Assembly (NCBI RefSeq): GCF_009765995.1
Contig: NZ_LMUI01000047.1
Span: forward strand, 62,001-126,000
From: Methylocapsa sp. S129
GTDB taxonomy: Bacteria; Pseudomonadota; Alphaproteobacteria; Rhizobiales; Beijerinckiaceae
Direction: 5' to 3'
DNA length: 64,000 nucleotides
Shown: positions 18,376 to 25,873 of the stretch, one piece after another
Layout: each line of letters opens with the position of its first letter
Numbering within the stretch: position 1 is the stretch's first letter
Position numbers and translations under genes: made by a program
The notes under the pieces: model-generated
What the model was told of the DNA's origin: nothing
The model's input: only the letters and a program-made list of their open reading frames with translations
The model's database searches: none

Positions 18376-19107
18376 ATGGGGACGGCGCGCAATGTCCTGT
18401 CGATCGTCGGAAGGAAGAAGAACGCGGCGGTCGCGATCGATCGAGGGCGCAGCGTCCCACCGCAGGTCTATGAGGTGCTGCGCGAGAAGATTCTCACCGT
18501 TCAGCTAAAGCCCGGCGAGTCGATCAATGAGCGCTGGCTGGCCGATTGGCTCGGCGTATCGCGCACGCCCATCCGCGAAGCGATCAACCGGCTCTCCGCT
18601 AATGGCCTGATCGCCATCATCCCCAATGTCGGGACCTCCGTTTCGCTGATCAATGTCGCGAGGGTGAAGGAATTCAACCTGATCCGGACGAGCCTCGAGT
18701 CGATGATCGTCCGGCTCGCGGCCGAAAGGTTCGATGATTCCGCCGCCGTTATGTTGAGCGATCTCATCGACCGGCAGATCGCCACGCTGGAAGTCCCAGA
18801 CCTCATCGAAAACATTGTCGTCGACAGTCAGTTTCATCGCGCAATCGCCGAGATCAGCGGCCTCAATGCGACCTGGGCCATTCTGCAGCATGCGATGGAT
18901 GAAATCCTGCGCGTGCGCCACCTGTCGGTTCGTCTGCCGCGCCCGCTCAGAGAGCCGATCGACGAGCATCTCGCCATTCTCGACGCCCTCAGGACTAGAG
19001 ATCCCGATCTATGCGAGCGGGCGATGAAGACGCACCTCGATTCTTCCTACAAACATGTCGTCAGCGCGTTGGAGCAACACCCGGAATATTTGGAAAATCA
19101 GCCGTGA
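18376..19107 (+). CDS. GntR-family transcriptional regulator, FCD type
   Basis: This 243-residue regulator has an N-terminal winged helix (LREKILTVQLKPGESINERWLADWLGVSRTPIREAINRLSANGLI) followed by an all-helical FCD ligand domain. The latter holds the scattered metal or ligand residues (DSQFHRAI, EHLAILDAL, H near the C-terminus). I prefer the ATG at 18376 (GGGGAG upstream). A GTG at 18319 in the same frame overlaps the palindromic operator and is less likely. It is divergent from the second importer operon and probably controls it, perhaps together with the mtnK operon. Confidence 0.88.
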   Translation: MGTARNVLSIVGRKKNAAVAIDRGRSVPPQVYEVLREKILTVQLKPGESINERWLADWLGVSRTPIREAINRLSANGLIAIIPNVGTSVSLINVARVKEFNLIRTSLESMIVRLAAERFDDSAAVMLSDLIDRQIATLEVPDLIENIVVDSQFHRAIAEISGLNATWAILQHAMDEILRVRHLSVRLPRPLREPIDEHLAILDALRTRDPDLCERAMKTHLDSSYKHVVSALEQHPEYLENQP

Positions 19108-19404
19108 GAGCGCCACCAGGTCGTCCACGCCTACGAGTTCGGGATGCAAATCAATAACTAATAAATTGAACCCATTCGCTTATTTCAGTCAGCCGATGGC
19201 TGCGGCGAGGCAGAAAACTGAAGTTATGAGCCGCTGAGCGCATCGCCACGGCTGTCACCTGCCTGCAACAGTGGCGCAGCGAAACGCTCCGCGCGCCAAA
19301 TTCCCGCAGCCGCGTCCGCCAAACTCGTTTATACGCGAAAGCAGATTTGCGGATGAATGATTCCTGCGAATCAAGTTGGGTATCGGCAGCGCAAGGAGGA
19401 GTGG
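19108..19404. other. Non-coding gap after the GntR gene
   Basis: No convincing gene is seen here. It is locally AT-richer (around 19145-19190) than its neighbours and has no clear terminator. The small frame and hairpins at 19405-19563 follow it. Confidence 0.5.
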
Positions 19405-19506
19405 ATGAAGCGAATTCAACGAACCGCCATCCGGTCCGTTTCGCTCGCCGTCCTCCCGCTCAGCCTCATGGGCCGCGCATCCAGGATGAACCCGTTTTCG
19501 GGTTGA
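19405..19506 (+). CDS. Possible 33-residue leader peptide
   Basis: A short frame with a strong ribosome site (AAGGAGG, spacing five) encodes a basic and then mildly hydrophobic peptide (MKRIQRTAIRSVSLAVLPLS and onward to PFSG). The stop lies just after a 6-bp hairpin and upstream of two more, all ahead of the ABC exporter gene at 19671. It could be a regulatory leader or a small membrane peptide. No codon bias typical of amino-acid attenuators is obvious. Confidence 0.35.
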   Translation: MKRIQRTAIRSVSLAVLPLSLMGRASRMNPFSG

Positions 19507-19563
19507 GCGTATTCTGACCAGACCCGACCCGGTCTGAACGGCGCGTTCTCGGCGCCGCGTTTT
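19489..19563 (+). promoter_or_regulatory. Three tandem stem-loops, last one terminator-like
   Basis: AACCCG-TTTT-CGGGTT (19489-19504), CAGACC-N6-GGTCTG (19519-19536) and CGGCGC-N7-GCGCCG followed by CGTTTT (19539-19563) occur in succession. The last has the form of a weak intrinsic terminator and stands 107 bases before the exporter gene. Together with the small ORF this resembles an attenuation leader; alternatively it is the 3' end of an unrecognised small RNA. Confidence 0.35.
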
Positions 19564-19670
19564 CCTCATCGCGTTTCGGCTTTCCACGTTCGCGTCGCTC
19601 TTCGCCAGAGCTGTCGCGGCGCACGCTGCAAAAGCGGGCGCCGGCCGCGAGCCCGACTGGACATTGAATC

Positions 19671-21506
19671 ATGTTCCGCTTCTTCGAGACCCGCATCGAT
19701 CCTTTCCGGGCGCATGACGAATCCATGCCACCCGCCGATCTTCTCGGCTTCTACTGGCGCTATTGCCGGCAGGTGTGGCCTTTCCTCGCCTGCCTGATGG
19801 CGATCGGCCTGATTGTTTCGCTGATCGAGGTGTCGATCCTGCGCTTCATCGGTTCGCTCGTCGACATGTTGCGCGCGACAAGCCCGGACCAGGTTCTGCA
19901 CGATTACGGCGCGACTTTTGTGTCGATGGGCTTGCTGATCCTGCTGGCGCGGCCGCTTGCCAATCTCGCGCATGATCTGCTCACCCAGCAAGCGATCGCG
20001 CCCGGCCTGACCAATCTGATCCGCTGGCAGGCGCATCGTTTCGTGTTGCGCCAGTCGCTGAATTATTTCGCCAATGATTTTGCCGGCCGCATCGCCTCCA
20101 ACGTGGTGCAGACCGGACCGTCCTTGCGCGAATCCGTCGTGCAGATCATAGACGCGCTATGGTTCGTCGCGATCTTCTCGGTGAGCGCGCTCGTCATCTT
20201 CGCGCAGGCCGATTGGCGCCTCGCCTGTCCGCTGGCGCTTTGGATACTCGGTTATGTCGGCGCCCTGGCTTATTTTGTGCCCGAGATCCGCCGGCGATCC
20301 GAGCAGATCGCGCATCGGCGCGCCATCGTCACGGGCCGCATGGTGGACAGCTATGCGAACATTCAGACGGTGAAGCTGTTCGCTCACATCGAGCGCGAAG
20401 ATGCGCATGCCCGCGACGCGCTCGCCGACCACACCGCGACGTTTCAATACGAGACGCGGCTGATCACCCTGATGAACAGCACCGTGTCGGTTCTCAACAG
20501 CGTCCTCATCATGAGCACGGGCAGCTTGGCCATATGGCTATGGATGAGGGGCGCGGTGACGCTCGGCGATATCGCCATCGGCGCCGGCCTCGCCATCCGC
20601 ATCACCAATATGTCGGGTTGGGTCATGTGGGTGTCGATCGGCATTTTCGAGAATATCGGAACGGTGCAGGAAGGCATGCGCACGATCGCGCGGCCGCACG
20701 CGCTGGTCGATCGCTCCGCCGCGCCTGCGCTGCTGGCTTCGCGCGGCGCCATCCGCTTCGAGAATGTGCGGTTCCATTATGGCAAGGCAGGAGGCGTGAT
20801 CGACAATCTGTCGCTCGCCATCAGTCCTGGCGAGAAGGTCGGGCTTGTCGGACGCTCAGGCGCCGGCAAATCGACGCTCGCACATCTTCTGTTGCGCTTC
20901 TACGACGTCGAGAGCGGCCGCATCCTGATCGACGGGCAAGACATCGCGGCGGTCAGCCAGGACAGCCTGCGCCAACAGATCGGCATGGTCACGCAGGACA
21001 CATCGCTGCTGCACCGCTCGGTGGCGGACAATATTCTCTACGGTCGGCCGGAGGCGACGATGGAGGCCGTCATCGCGGCGGCGCGCCAAGCGCATGCGCA
21101 TGATTTCGTGCAGAGCCTGGCGGACCCGCTGGGGCGCAGCGGCTATGACGCGCAGGTGGGGGAGCGAGGCGTGAAGCTGTCCGGCGGCCAGCGCCAACGC
21201 ATCGCGATCGCGCGCGTCTTGCTGAAGAACGCGCCGATCCTCGTCCTCGACGAGGCGACCTCTGCCCTCGATTCCGAGGTCGAAGCCGCGATCCAGGAGA
21301 GCCTCTACGCCCTGATGGAAGGCAAGACTGTGATCGCTATCGCCCACCGGCTCTCCACCATCGCGGCGATGGACCGGCTGATCGTGCTCGACGGAGGCGC
21401 CATCGTGGAAACTGGCACGCATGGCGAACTTCTGGCGCGCGATGGGATCTACGCGTCGCTGTGGCGGCGCCAGTCGGGCGGGTTTCTTAAATTGGACGCG
21501 GCTTGA
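19671..21506 (+). CDS. ABC exporter, fused permease-ATPase (half-transporter)
   Basis: The 611-residue product has an N-terminal membrane domain with about six helices (residues 35-340) and a C-terminal ABC domain. The ATPase motifs are canonical: GRSGAGKST Walker A, LSGGQRQRIAIARVLL signature, ILVLDEATSALDSE Walker B and AIAHRLSTI switch. It resembles the MsbA/MDR-like group of homodimeric lipid or drug exporters. No ribosome site is visible at 19671, so the start could be the Met at 19725. Upstream lie a small ORF and hairpins. The cargo is unknown. Confidence 0.88.
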   Translation: MFRFFETRIDPFRAHDESMPPADLLGFYWRYCRQVWPFLACLMAIGLIVSLIEVSILRFIGSLVDMLRATSPDQVLHDYGATFVSMGLLILLARPLANLAHDLLTQQAIAPGLTNLIRWQAHRFVLRQSLNYFANDFAGRIASNVVQTGPSLRESVVQIIDALWFVAIFSVSALVIFAQADWRLACPLALWILGYVGALAYFVPEIRRRSEQIAHRRAIVTGRMVDSYANIQTVKLFAHIEREDAHARDALADHTATFQYETRLITLMNSTVSVLNSVLIMSTGSLAIWLWMRGAVTLGDIAIGAGLAIRITNMSGWVMWVSIGIFENIGTVQEGMRTIARPHALVDRSAAPALLASRGAIRFENVRFHYGKAGGVIDNLSLAISPGEKVGLVGRSGAGKSTLAHLLLRFYDVESGRILIDGQDIAAVSQDSLRQQIGMVTQDTSLLHRSVADNILYGRPEATMEAVIAAARQAHAHDFVQSLADPLGRSGYDAQVGERGVKLSGGQRQRIAIARVLLKNAPILVLDEATSALDSEVEAAIQESLYALMEGKTVIAIAHRLSTIAAMDRLIVLDGGAIVETGTHGELLARDGIYASLWRRQSGGFLKLDAA

Positions 21507-21530
21507 GGCGATCGCGCGATCGCCTCAAGC
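21501..21530. terminator. Perfect 30-base palindrome between convergent genes
   Basis: GCTTGAGGCGATCGC and its exact reverse complement abut at 21515/21516. The element contains the stop codon of the exporter gene and two GCGATCGC octamers. It lies 15 bases from the convergent carbonic anhydrase gene. No T-run flanks it, so it may act as a bidirectional terminator or as a protein-binding palindrome. Confidence 0.5.
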
Positions 21531-21545
21531 TTCGCCGCGCCGAGG

Positions 21546-22160
21546 TCAGCTCGTCCGCTCAAGCTCTTCCGGCCTGCTCACCGTCACGTTGAGGTCGGTG
21601 ATCAGGCCGGTAGCAAGCGAATAGACCCAGCCATGGACGCTGATAGGCTGCCCGCGCGCCCAGGCGTCCTGCACGAAAACATCGGACGCGACATTGCGCA
21701 CCTGCCGGATGACGTTGAGTTCGCACAGGCGGTTGAGACGGGCCCGTTCCTCAGGAATCGCATCGAGTTCGTGGCGATGCTCGTAGCAGACCTCGCGGAT
21801 CGGATGCAGCCAATGGTCCACCAGACCCCGCCGCTTGCCGTCCACCGCCGCGGCGACGCCGCCACAGCCGTAATGGCCGACCACCATAATGTGCTTGACC
21901 TTGATGACGTCGACAGCGAACTGCAGGACCGAGAGGTAATTGGCGTCCTGCGGCGGCGCGAGATTGGCGACATTGCGATGCACGAACAGCTCGCCGGGGT
22001 CGAGATCGACGATTTCATTGGCGGGCACGCGGCTGTCGGAGCAGCCGATCCACAGATATTCCGGCGCCTGCTGGCGTGAAAGCCGCGTAAAGAAATCTGC
22101 GTCGGCGGAGACCTTCCGCTTCGCCCAGGCGCGGTTCTTCGCCTTCAGGTGATCCAGCAT
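21546..22160 (-). CDS. Beta-class carbonic anhydrase
   Basis: The 204-residue enzyme interconverts CO2 and bicarbonate. The zinc ligands are visible as Cys40 (CSDSR, with Asp42 and Arg44 as the catalytic dyad), His96 and Cys99 (HYGCGG). It aligns along its whole length with the E. coli Can type (ELFVHRNVAN, LCELNV, HGWVY). I start at 22160, where family similarity begins (MLDHLKAKNRAWA). An ATG at 22172 is an alternative, and neither has a clear ribosome site. It is convergent with the ABC exporter. Confidence 0.92.
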   Translation of the reverse strand: MLDHLKAKNRAWAKRKVSADADFFTRLSRQQAPEYLWIGCSDSRVPANEIVDLDPGELFVHRNVANLAPPQDANYLSVLQFAVDVIKVKHIMVVGHYGCGGVAAAVDGKRRGLVDHWLHPIREVCYEHRHELDAIPEERARLNRLCELNVIRQVRNVASDVFVQDAWARGQPISVHGWVYSLATGLITDLNVTVSRPEELERTS

Positions 22161-22215
22161 AGAGACGTGCATAGCGCCAATTGCTGCAGCGCACAAGACG
22201 CTGCGCCGTCGCAGG

Positions 22216-23307
22216 TCACGCCGCTCTATCGGGCCGCGGACCTACATAGCGCGATTGCGGACGGATCAGGCGCCCGTACAGAGCCTGCTCGCGGGCATGC
22301 CCGATCCAGCCTCCGACCCTGCCCATCGCGAAGACGCTGGTGAAGCTTTCGCGCGGAAAGCCCAAGGCTTCCAGAAGCACCGCCGTATAGAATTCCACAT
22401 TCGTCTTCAACGACCGATCCGGCTTGCGCCGGGCGAGGATTCGTATCGCCGCCGCTTCAACGCTCTCAGCCAGCGAAAAACGGCCGGCATTGTCGCGCCT
22501 CGCGGCCGCCAGGTTTCGTACAGCGCCCATGAGTGCATCCGCGCGTGGGTCGCGCACTTTATAGATGCGATGTCCGAAACCCATCAGCCGATCGCCTCGA
22601 TCGAGGGCCCCGTCGAGCCAGGCCTCAGCGTCCTCTGGGTGGCCGATCGCATCCAGCATATCAAGCACGGGCCCGGGCGCGCCACCATGCAGCGGCCCTT
22701 TGAGGGCGCAGAGACCTGCGATGACGGCGGAGGTGAGGCCGGCCTGGGTGGAAGCGACGACGCGCGCCGCAAAAGTGGAAGCGTTGAGGCCGTGATCGCT
22801 GACCGTGACAAGATAGGCGTCAAGAGCGGCAGCCTCTTCGTCGCGGCTCTCCTTCCCGTGCAGCATGCGCAGCACGTCTTTCGCATGGCCCGCGGACGGG
22901 TCCGGCGCAATCGGGGCGTGGCCCTGCTTCAGCCGCACAAGGGCCGGCGTGAATACGGCTGGCGCGGCAATCAGGTTCAAGGCCGTCGCGAGATCGTCGC
23001 CATCTTCGATCAGCGCCAGAAGGGCCCGCATCGCCTCGGTGACAGGCAATCGCAGCAGGCGCTCATCTTGTGCGGCGAGCCGCGAGAACACGCGCTGACG
23101 GGCGCTTCCGAGGTCGGCGCCGAGCCTGTCGGGACGAGGAAGGTCGCTGAAGAACCCCGACAGCAGCAATGCAAGAACGTCTTCGTAACGAGCGAGGCCA
23201 GCCAGTTCGTCGAGCGAGCGGCCGCGGATGATCAAGGCGCCAGCCGCCCCATCGACATCGGACAGCACAGTTTCAGTCGCCAGCACGTCGTCAAGACCAT
23301 TGTTCAT
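22216..23307 (-). CDS. Citrate synthase family protein (catalytic Asp replaced by Glu)
   Basis: This 363-residue citrate/2-methylcitrate synthase homologue retains both catalytic histidine regions (SDHGLNASTFAARVVAST; GFGHRIYKVRDPRAD). Where most family members have Asp in NVDFY it has Glu305 (NVEFYTAVLLEALG), a change also known in some actinobacterial homologues. The C-terminus (VGGWIGHAREQ, RLIRPQSRYVGP) is typical. The start at 23307 has GGAG eight bases upstream. It is divergent from an HTH-citrate synthase fusion, with two palindromes in the shared promoter. Confidence 0.88.
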   Translation of the reverse strand: MNNGLDDVLATETVLSDVDGAAGALIIRGRSLDELAGLARYEDVLALLLSGFFSDLPRPDRLGADLGSARQRVFSRLAAQDERLLRLPVTEAMRALLALIEDGDDLATALNLIAAPAVFTPALVRLKQGHAPIAPDPSAGHAKDVLRMLHGKESRDEEAAALDAYLVTVSDHGLNASTFAARVVASTQAGLTSAVIAGLCALKGPLHGGAPGPVLDMLDAIGHPEDAEAWLDGALDRGDRLMGFGHRIYKVRDPRADALMGAVRNLAAARRDNAGRFSLAESVEAAAIRILARRKPDRSLKTNVEFYTAVLLEALGFPRESFTSVFAMGRVGGWIGHAREQALYGRLIRPQSRYVGPRPDRAA

Positions 23308-23347
23308 GGGTATCTCCAGGCTATTTGCATGGAGGATCGACCAAGGT

Positions 23348-23365
23348 AAGATTGACGTCAATCTT
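23348..23365. promoter_or_regulatory. 18-bp perfect palindrome between divergent citrate synthase genes
   Basis: AAGATTGACGTCAATCTT is fully self-complementary and sits 41 bases upstream of the minus-strand start and 27 bases upstream of the plus-strand start. Its inner ATTGA...TCAAT is repeated in the second palindrome nearby. It is a strong operator candidate. The obvious regulator is the HTH domain encoded by the adjacent gene, which is inference. Confidence 0.6.
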
Positions 23366-23370
23366 GATGT

Positions 23371-23382
23371 TATTGATCAATA
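23371..23382. promoter_or_regulatory. Second palindrome TATTGATCAATA
   Basis: This 12-bp perfect palindrome ends nine bases before the ATG of the HTH-citrate synthase gene, overlapping its ribosome-binding region. It shares ATTGA/TCAAT half-sites with the 18-bp palindrome six bases upstream. Binding here could repress the fusion gene itself. Confidence 0.45.
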
Positions 23383-23391
23383 TGAGGCGAC

Positions 23392-24561
23392 ATGGCCTGG
23401 CTGACCGCGGCGCAAGCGCTCGCCACACTCGAAGTTCAGCGCCAGACGCTTTACGCGAACGTGAGCCGCGGGCGCATTCGGGCCAAGCCCGATCCGAAAG
23501 ATCCGCGCCGCAGCCTCTACAACGGCGATGACGTCGCGCGCTTGGCGGGTCGGCATGCCGGGCGGCGGACCGTCGCCGCGGTCGCCGCGGAAACGCTCGA
23601 ATGGGGCGATCCGGTGCTGGCCTCGGGCGTCTCCACGGTCATGGAGGGCCGCCTCTGGTATTGTGGGGAAGATGCGGCTGCGCTCTCCGACACTGCGACA
23701 CTGGAGCAAATCGCCGCGCTGTTATGGCAGGCCGACGGCGTTCGCATCGGCGCCGTGCGAAGCAAACAGGGCGACGCCGAACGCCTTCCCGCCTCGCCCC
23801 TTGAAGCGGCGCTGTTGGTTCTTGCAAAGCGCGCGGATAAGGACCCGCCGTCGCATGGTCGCTCGCGCCCTGTTCTGATCCATGAGGCGTGCGAGCTCAT
23901 CGACGATATCGCCACCGCCATGCTTGGCTCGGCTAAGCCCGTTGGCGCGCCCTTGCATCGCCGCATGGCTGTCGTCTGGCGCGCGCTCTCCGCCGAGGAC
24001 ATTCTTCGACGGGCGCTGGTGCTTCTAGCGGACCATGAGCTCAACGCCTCTACTTTCGCCGCGCGCGTCGCCGCTTCAACCGGCACGCCTTTGTCCGCCA
24101 GTCTTCTGGCCGGATTAGCGACCCTTGCGGGCCCTCTCCATGGCAGCGCCTCAACGGGCGTGCGATCCTTGACGACAGCCGCTCTGCGCACGGGCGCAAC
24201 GGCGGCTGTTCGCGACATTCTCGCGCAAGGACATCGCCCGCCGGGTTTCGGCCACCCGCTCTATCCCGATGGCGATCCGCGCGCGATCGCGTTGTTCGGG
24301 CATTTCGCGCCGACGAAACCCTTTGTCGAAATGCGCGCGGCCGTCGAGGATTTGACGGGGGAGCGGCCCAATATCGACTTCGCCATCGCCGCCATGGCCG
24401 ACGCTTTTGACTTGCCGCCCGCGGCGCCGTTCGTGATCTTTGCGATCGCGCGTTCGGTGGGATGGATCGCGCATGTGCTGGAGCAGACGACGACGGGGCG
24501 CCTCATTCGTCCCCGCGCCCGCTATGTCGGGCCGCCGCCGCGCGAGACGCGGCCGCGTTAG
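23392..24561 (+). CDS. Helix-turn-helix / citrate synthase fusion protein
   Basis: The 389-residue protein begins with a MerR/excisionase-like winged helix-turn-helix (LTAAQALATLEVQRQTLYANVSRGRI ... RRSLYNGDDVARLA, residues 4-52). A citrate synthase domain of about 310 residues follows. It keeps the catalytic residues: His215 (ADHELNAS), His288 (GFGHPLYPDGDPRA) and Asp329 (NIDF). It could be an active enzyme, a regulator that senses oxaloacetate or acyl-CoA, or both. It is divergent from a second homologue across an 84-base promoter containing two palindromes. No function for such fusions is claimed here. Confidence 0.88.
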   Translation: MAWLTAAQALATLEVQRQTLYANVSRGRIRAKPDPKDPRRSLYNGDDVARLAGRHAGRRTVAAVAAETLEWGDPVLASGVSTVMEGRLWYCGEDAAALSDTATLEQIAALLWQADGVRIGAVRSKQGDAERLPASPLEAALLVLAKRADKDPPSHGRSRPVLIHEACELIDDIATAMLGSAKPVGAPLHRRMAVVWRALSAEDILRRALVLLADHELNASTFAARVAASTGTPLSASLLAGLATLAGPLHGSASTGVRSLTTAALRTGATAAVRDILAQGHRPPGFGHPLYPDGDPRAIALFGHFAPTKPFVEMRAAVEDLTGERPNIDFAIAAMADAFDLPPAAPFVIFAIARSVGWIAHVLEQTTTGRLIRPRARYVGPPPRETRPR

Positions 24562-24673
24562 GGCGACGCGCTATGGATGCGCATCCCGGGCGAACGCGCA
24601 ACGTCAGCGTCCGGCGTTGCGCACACCGGTGGGCTGAGATACCGCTTCCGAAGCGCTACGGAGGCCGCTCGTC

Positions 24674-25450
24674 ATGAAGAATTTAGTGAAGCGCCACTTC
24701 GTGGCTCGTCTTTTAGCGGCCGCCCTCGCGTGCGGCGCCCCCTGCGCCGCGCGCGCGCTCGATGTCGGGCCCAAGAACCTGCCTCTGACTGTCGGCGGCG
24801 TGCCTGTGCAAATTCCCGTGGCCGGTTCGATCGACGTGCATACGGACGCTGACGCCATCACGCTCAAAGCGTCGGCGACCGGTGACCTCAGGTCGATCCA
24901 GGACCACGCCCTCGCCATCGCGCGCGGCCTGAAACTGCCGCGCGACCCCTGCGCCCATAAGAACGTCAATATCGTCGTCGACAGCATCGACGCCGCGACG
25001 ATCACGCCGCACGACGAGAGCGCGGTCGTCGATCTCTCCGGCCACGTCACCGTCTGGCTGTGCAAGAAGATCCTCGGAACGGTTCTCAAAACTCAGATCG
25101 CTTCCGACAATGTCAGCATTTCGGCGCCGGTGGAATTGTATGTGCCAAATCCGCAGGCGGTCGCGCTGCGGCTCACGGGGCCGGCGACGCTGAAGACGAG
25201 CGATCCGGCGATAACGGAGGCGGCGAGCCCGTTCCTCGGCGACGTGAACGGCGCATTGACGGCGCAATTGAGCAAGCTGCTCGACACCGCCCGCGCCCGC
25301 GCCGCCGTGCCGCCGATGCCGGGGCTCGAAGTGACGATCGAAAACGCGACATTCGCGCAGGACGGGCCAAAACTGATCGTGCGCGCGAATGGTCGCGCGA
25401 CGATGACCAGCGCGGCCTTCGCCAGCCTTCTGGGCTTCCTGGGGCGTTAG
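24674..25450 (+). CDS. Exported protein of unknown function
   Basis: This 258-residue protein has a signal peptide (FVARLLAAALACGAPCAARA) and two cysteines in the mature part (PCAHKNVN; VWLCKKIL). The rest is rich in beta-strand-like alternation (VDLSGHVTVWLCKKI, LYVPNPQAVALRLTGPATL, PGLEVTIENATFAQDGPKLIVRANG). The repeated strand pattern recalls lipid-binding or membrane-associated beta sandwiches, but I recognise no family. It starts 112 bases after the citrate synthase fusion; between them is an 8-bp hairpin (24596-24622). It is convergent with mce. Periplasmic location is inferred. Confidence 0.7.
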   Translation: MKNLVKRHFVARLLAAALACGAPCAARALDVGPKNLPLTVGGVPVQIPVAGSIDVHTDADAITLKASATGDLRSIQDHALAIARGLKLPRDPCAHKNVNIVVDSIDAATITPHDESAVVDLSGHVTVWLCKKILGTVLKTQIASDNVSISAPVELYVPNPQAVALRLTGPATLKTSDPAITEAASPFLGDVNGALTAQLSKLLDTARARAAVPPMPGLEVTIENATFAQDGPKLIVRANGRATMTSAAFASLLGFLGR

Positions 25451-25456
25451 ACGTTC

Positions 25457-25861
25457 CTACGCCTGCTCCAACTCCACCAGCGTCCCGCTGAAATCCTTGG
25501 GATGGAGGAACAGCACGGGCTTGCCATGCGCGCCGATTTTGGGCGCGCCGTCGCCGAGGATGCGTGCGCCCGCCGCGATCAGCCGATCGCGCGCCGACAG
25601 GATGTCGTCGACCTCGTAGCAAAGGTGATGCATGCCCCCGTCCGGGTTCTTTTCGAGAAACCTTGCGATCGGCGAATCCGCGCCGAGCGGCTCGAGCAGT
25701 TCGATCTTCGTATTGGGCAATTCCACAAAGGCGACGGTGACTCCATGCTCCGGCAGGGACGAAGGCGACGAGACTTCGGCGCCAAGCCGATCGCGATAAT
25801 GGGCGCTCGCCGCAGCGACGTCCTTCACCGCGATCGCGACATGGTTCAGGCGTCCGATCAC
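25457..25861 (-). CDS. mce: Methylmalonyl-CoA epimerase
   Basis: The 134-residue enzyme of the vicinal-oxygen-chelate fold converts (S)- to (R)-methylmalonyl-CoA in propionate metabolism. The metal ligand pattern is visible: RLNHVAIAV near the start, FVELPNTKIELLEP, MHHLCYEVDD and the final GTLVELEQ. Length is normal. It lies 12 bases after rnj, in the conserved alphaproteobacterial order nuoN-birA-rnj-mce, so it is probably read from the same long transcript. Confidence 0.9.
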   Translation of the reverse strand: MIGRLNHVAIAVKDVAAASAHYRDRLGAEVSSPSSLPEHGVTVAFVELPNTKIELLEPLGADSPIARFLEKNPDGGMHHLCYEVDDILSARDRLIAAGARILGDGAPKIGAHGKPVLFLHPKDFSGTLVELEQA

Positions 25862-25873
25862 CAGCTTTCTCCC

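Noticed and set aside
24625-24662. TPP-riboswitch-like words (GGGCTGAGATACC) upstream of the exported protein at 24674
   Set aside because: Only the CTGAGA part fits. The second conserved block of TPP riboswitches (ACCTGATC ... GCCAGCGTAGGGA) is missing and the downstream gene has no link to thiamine.
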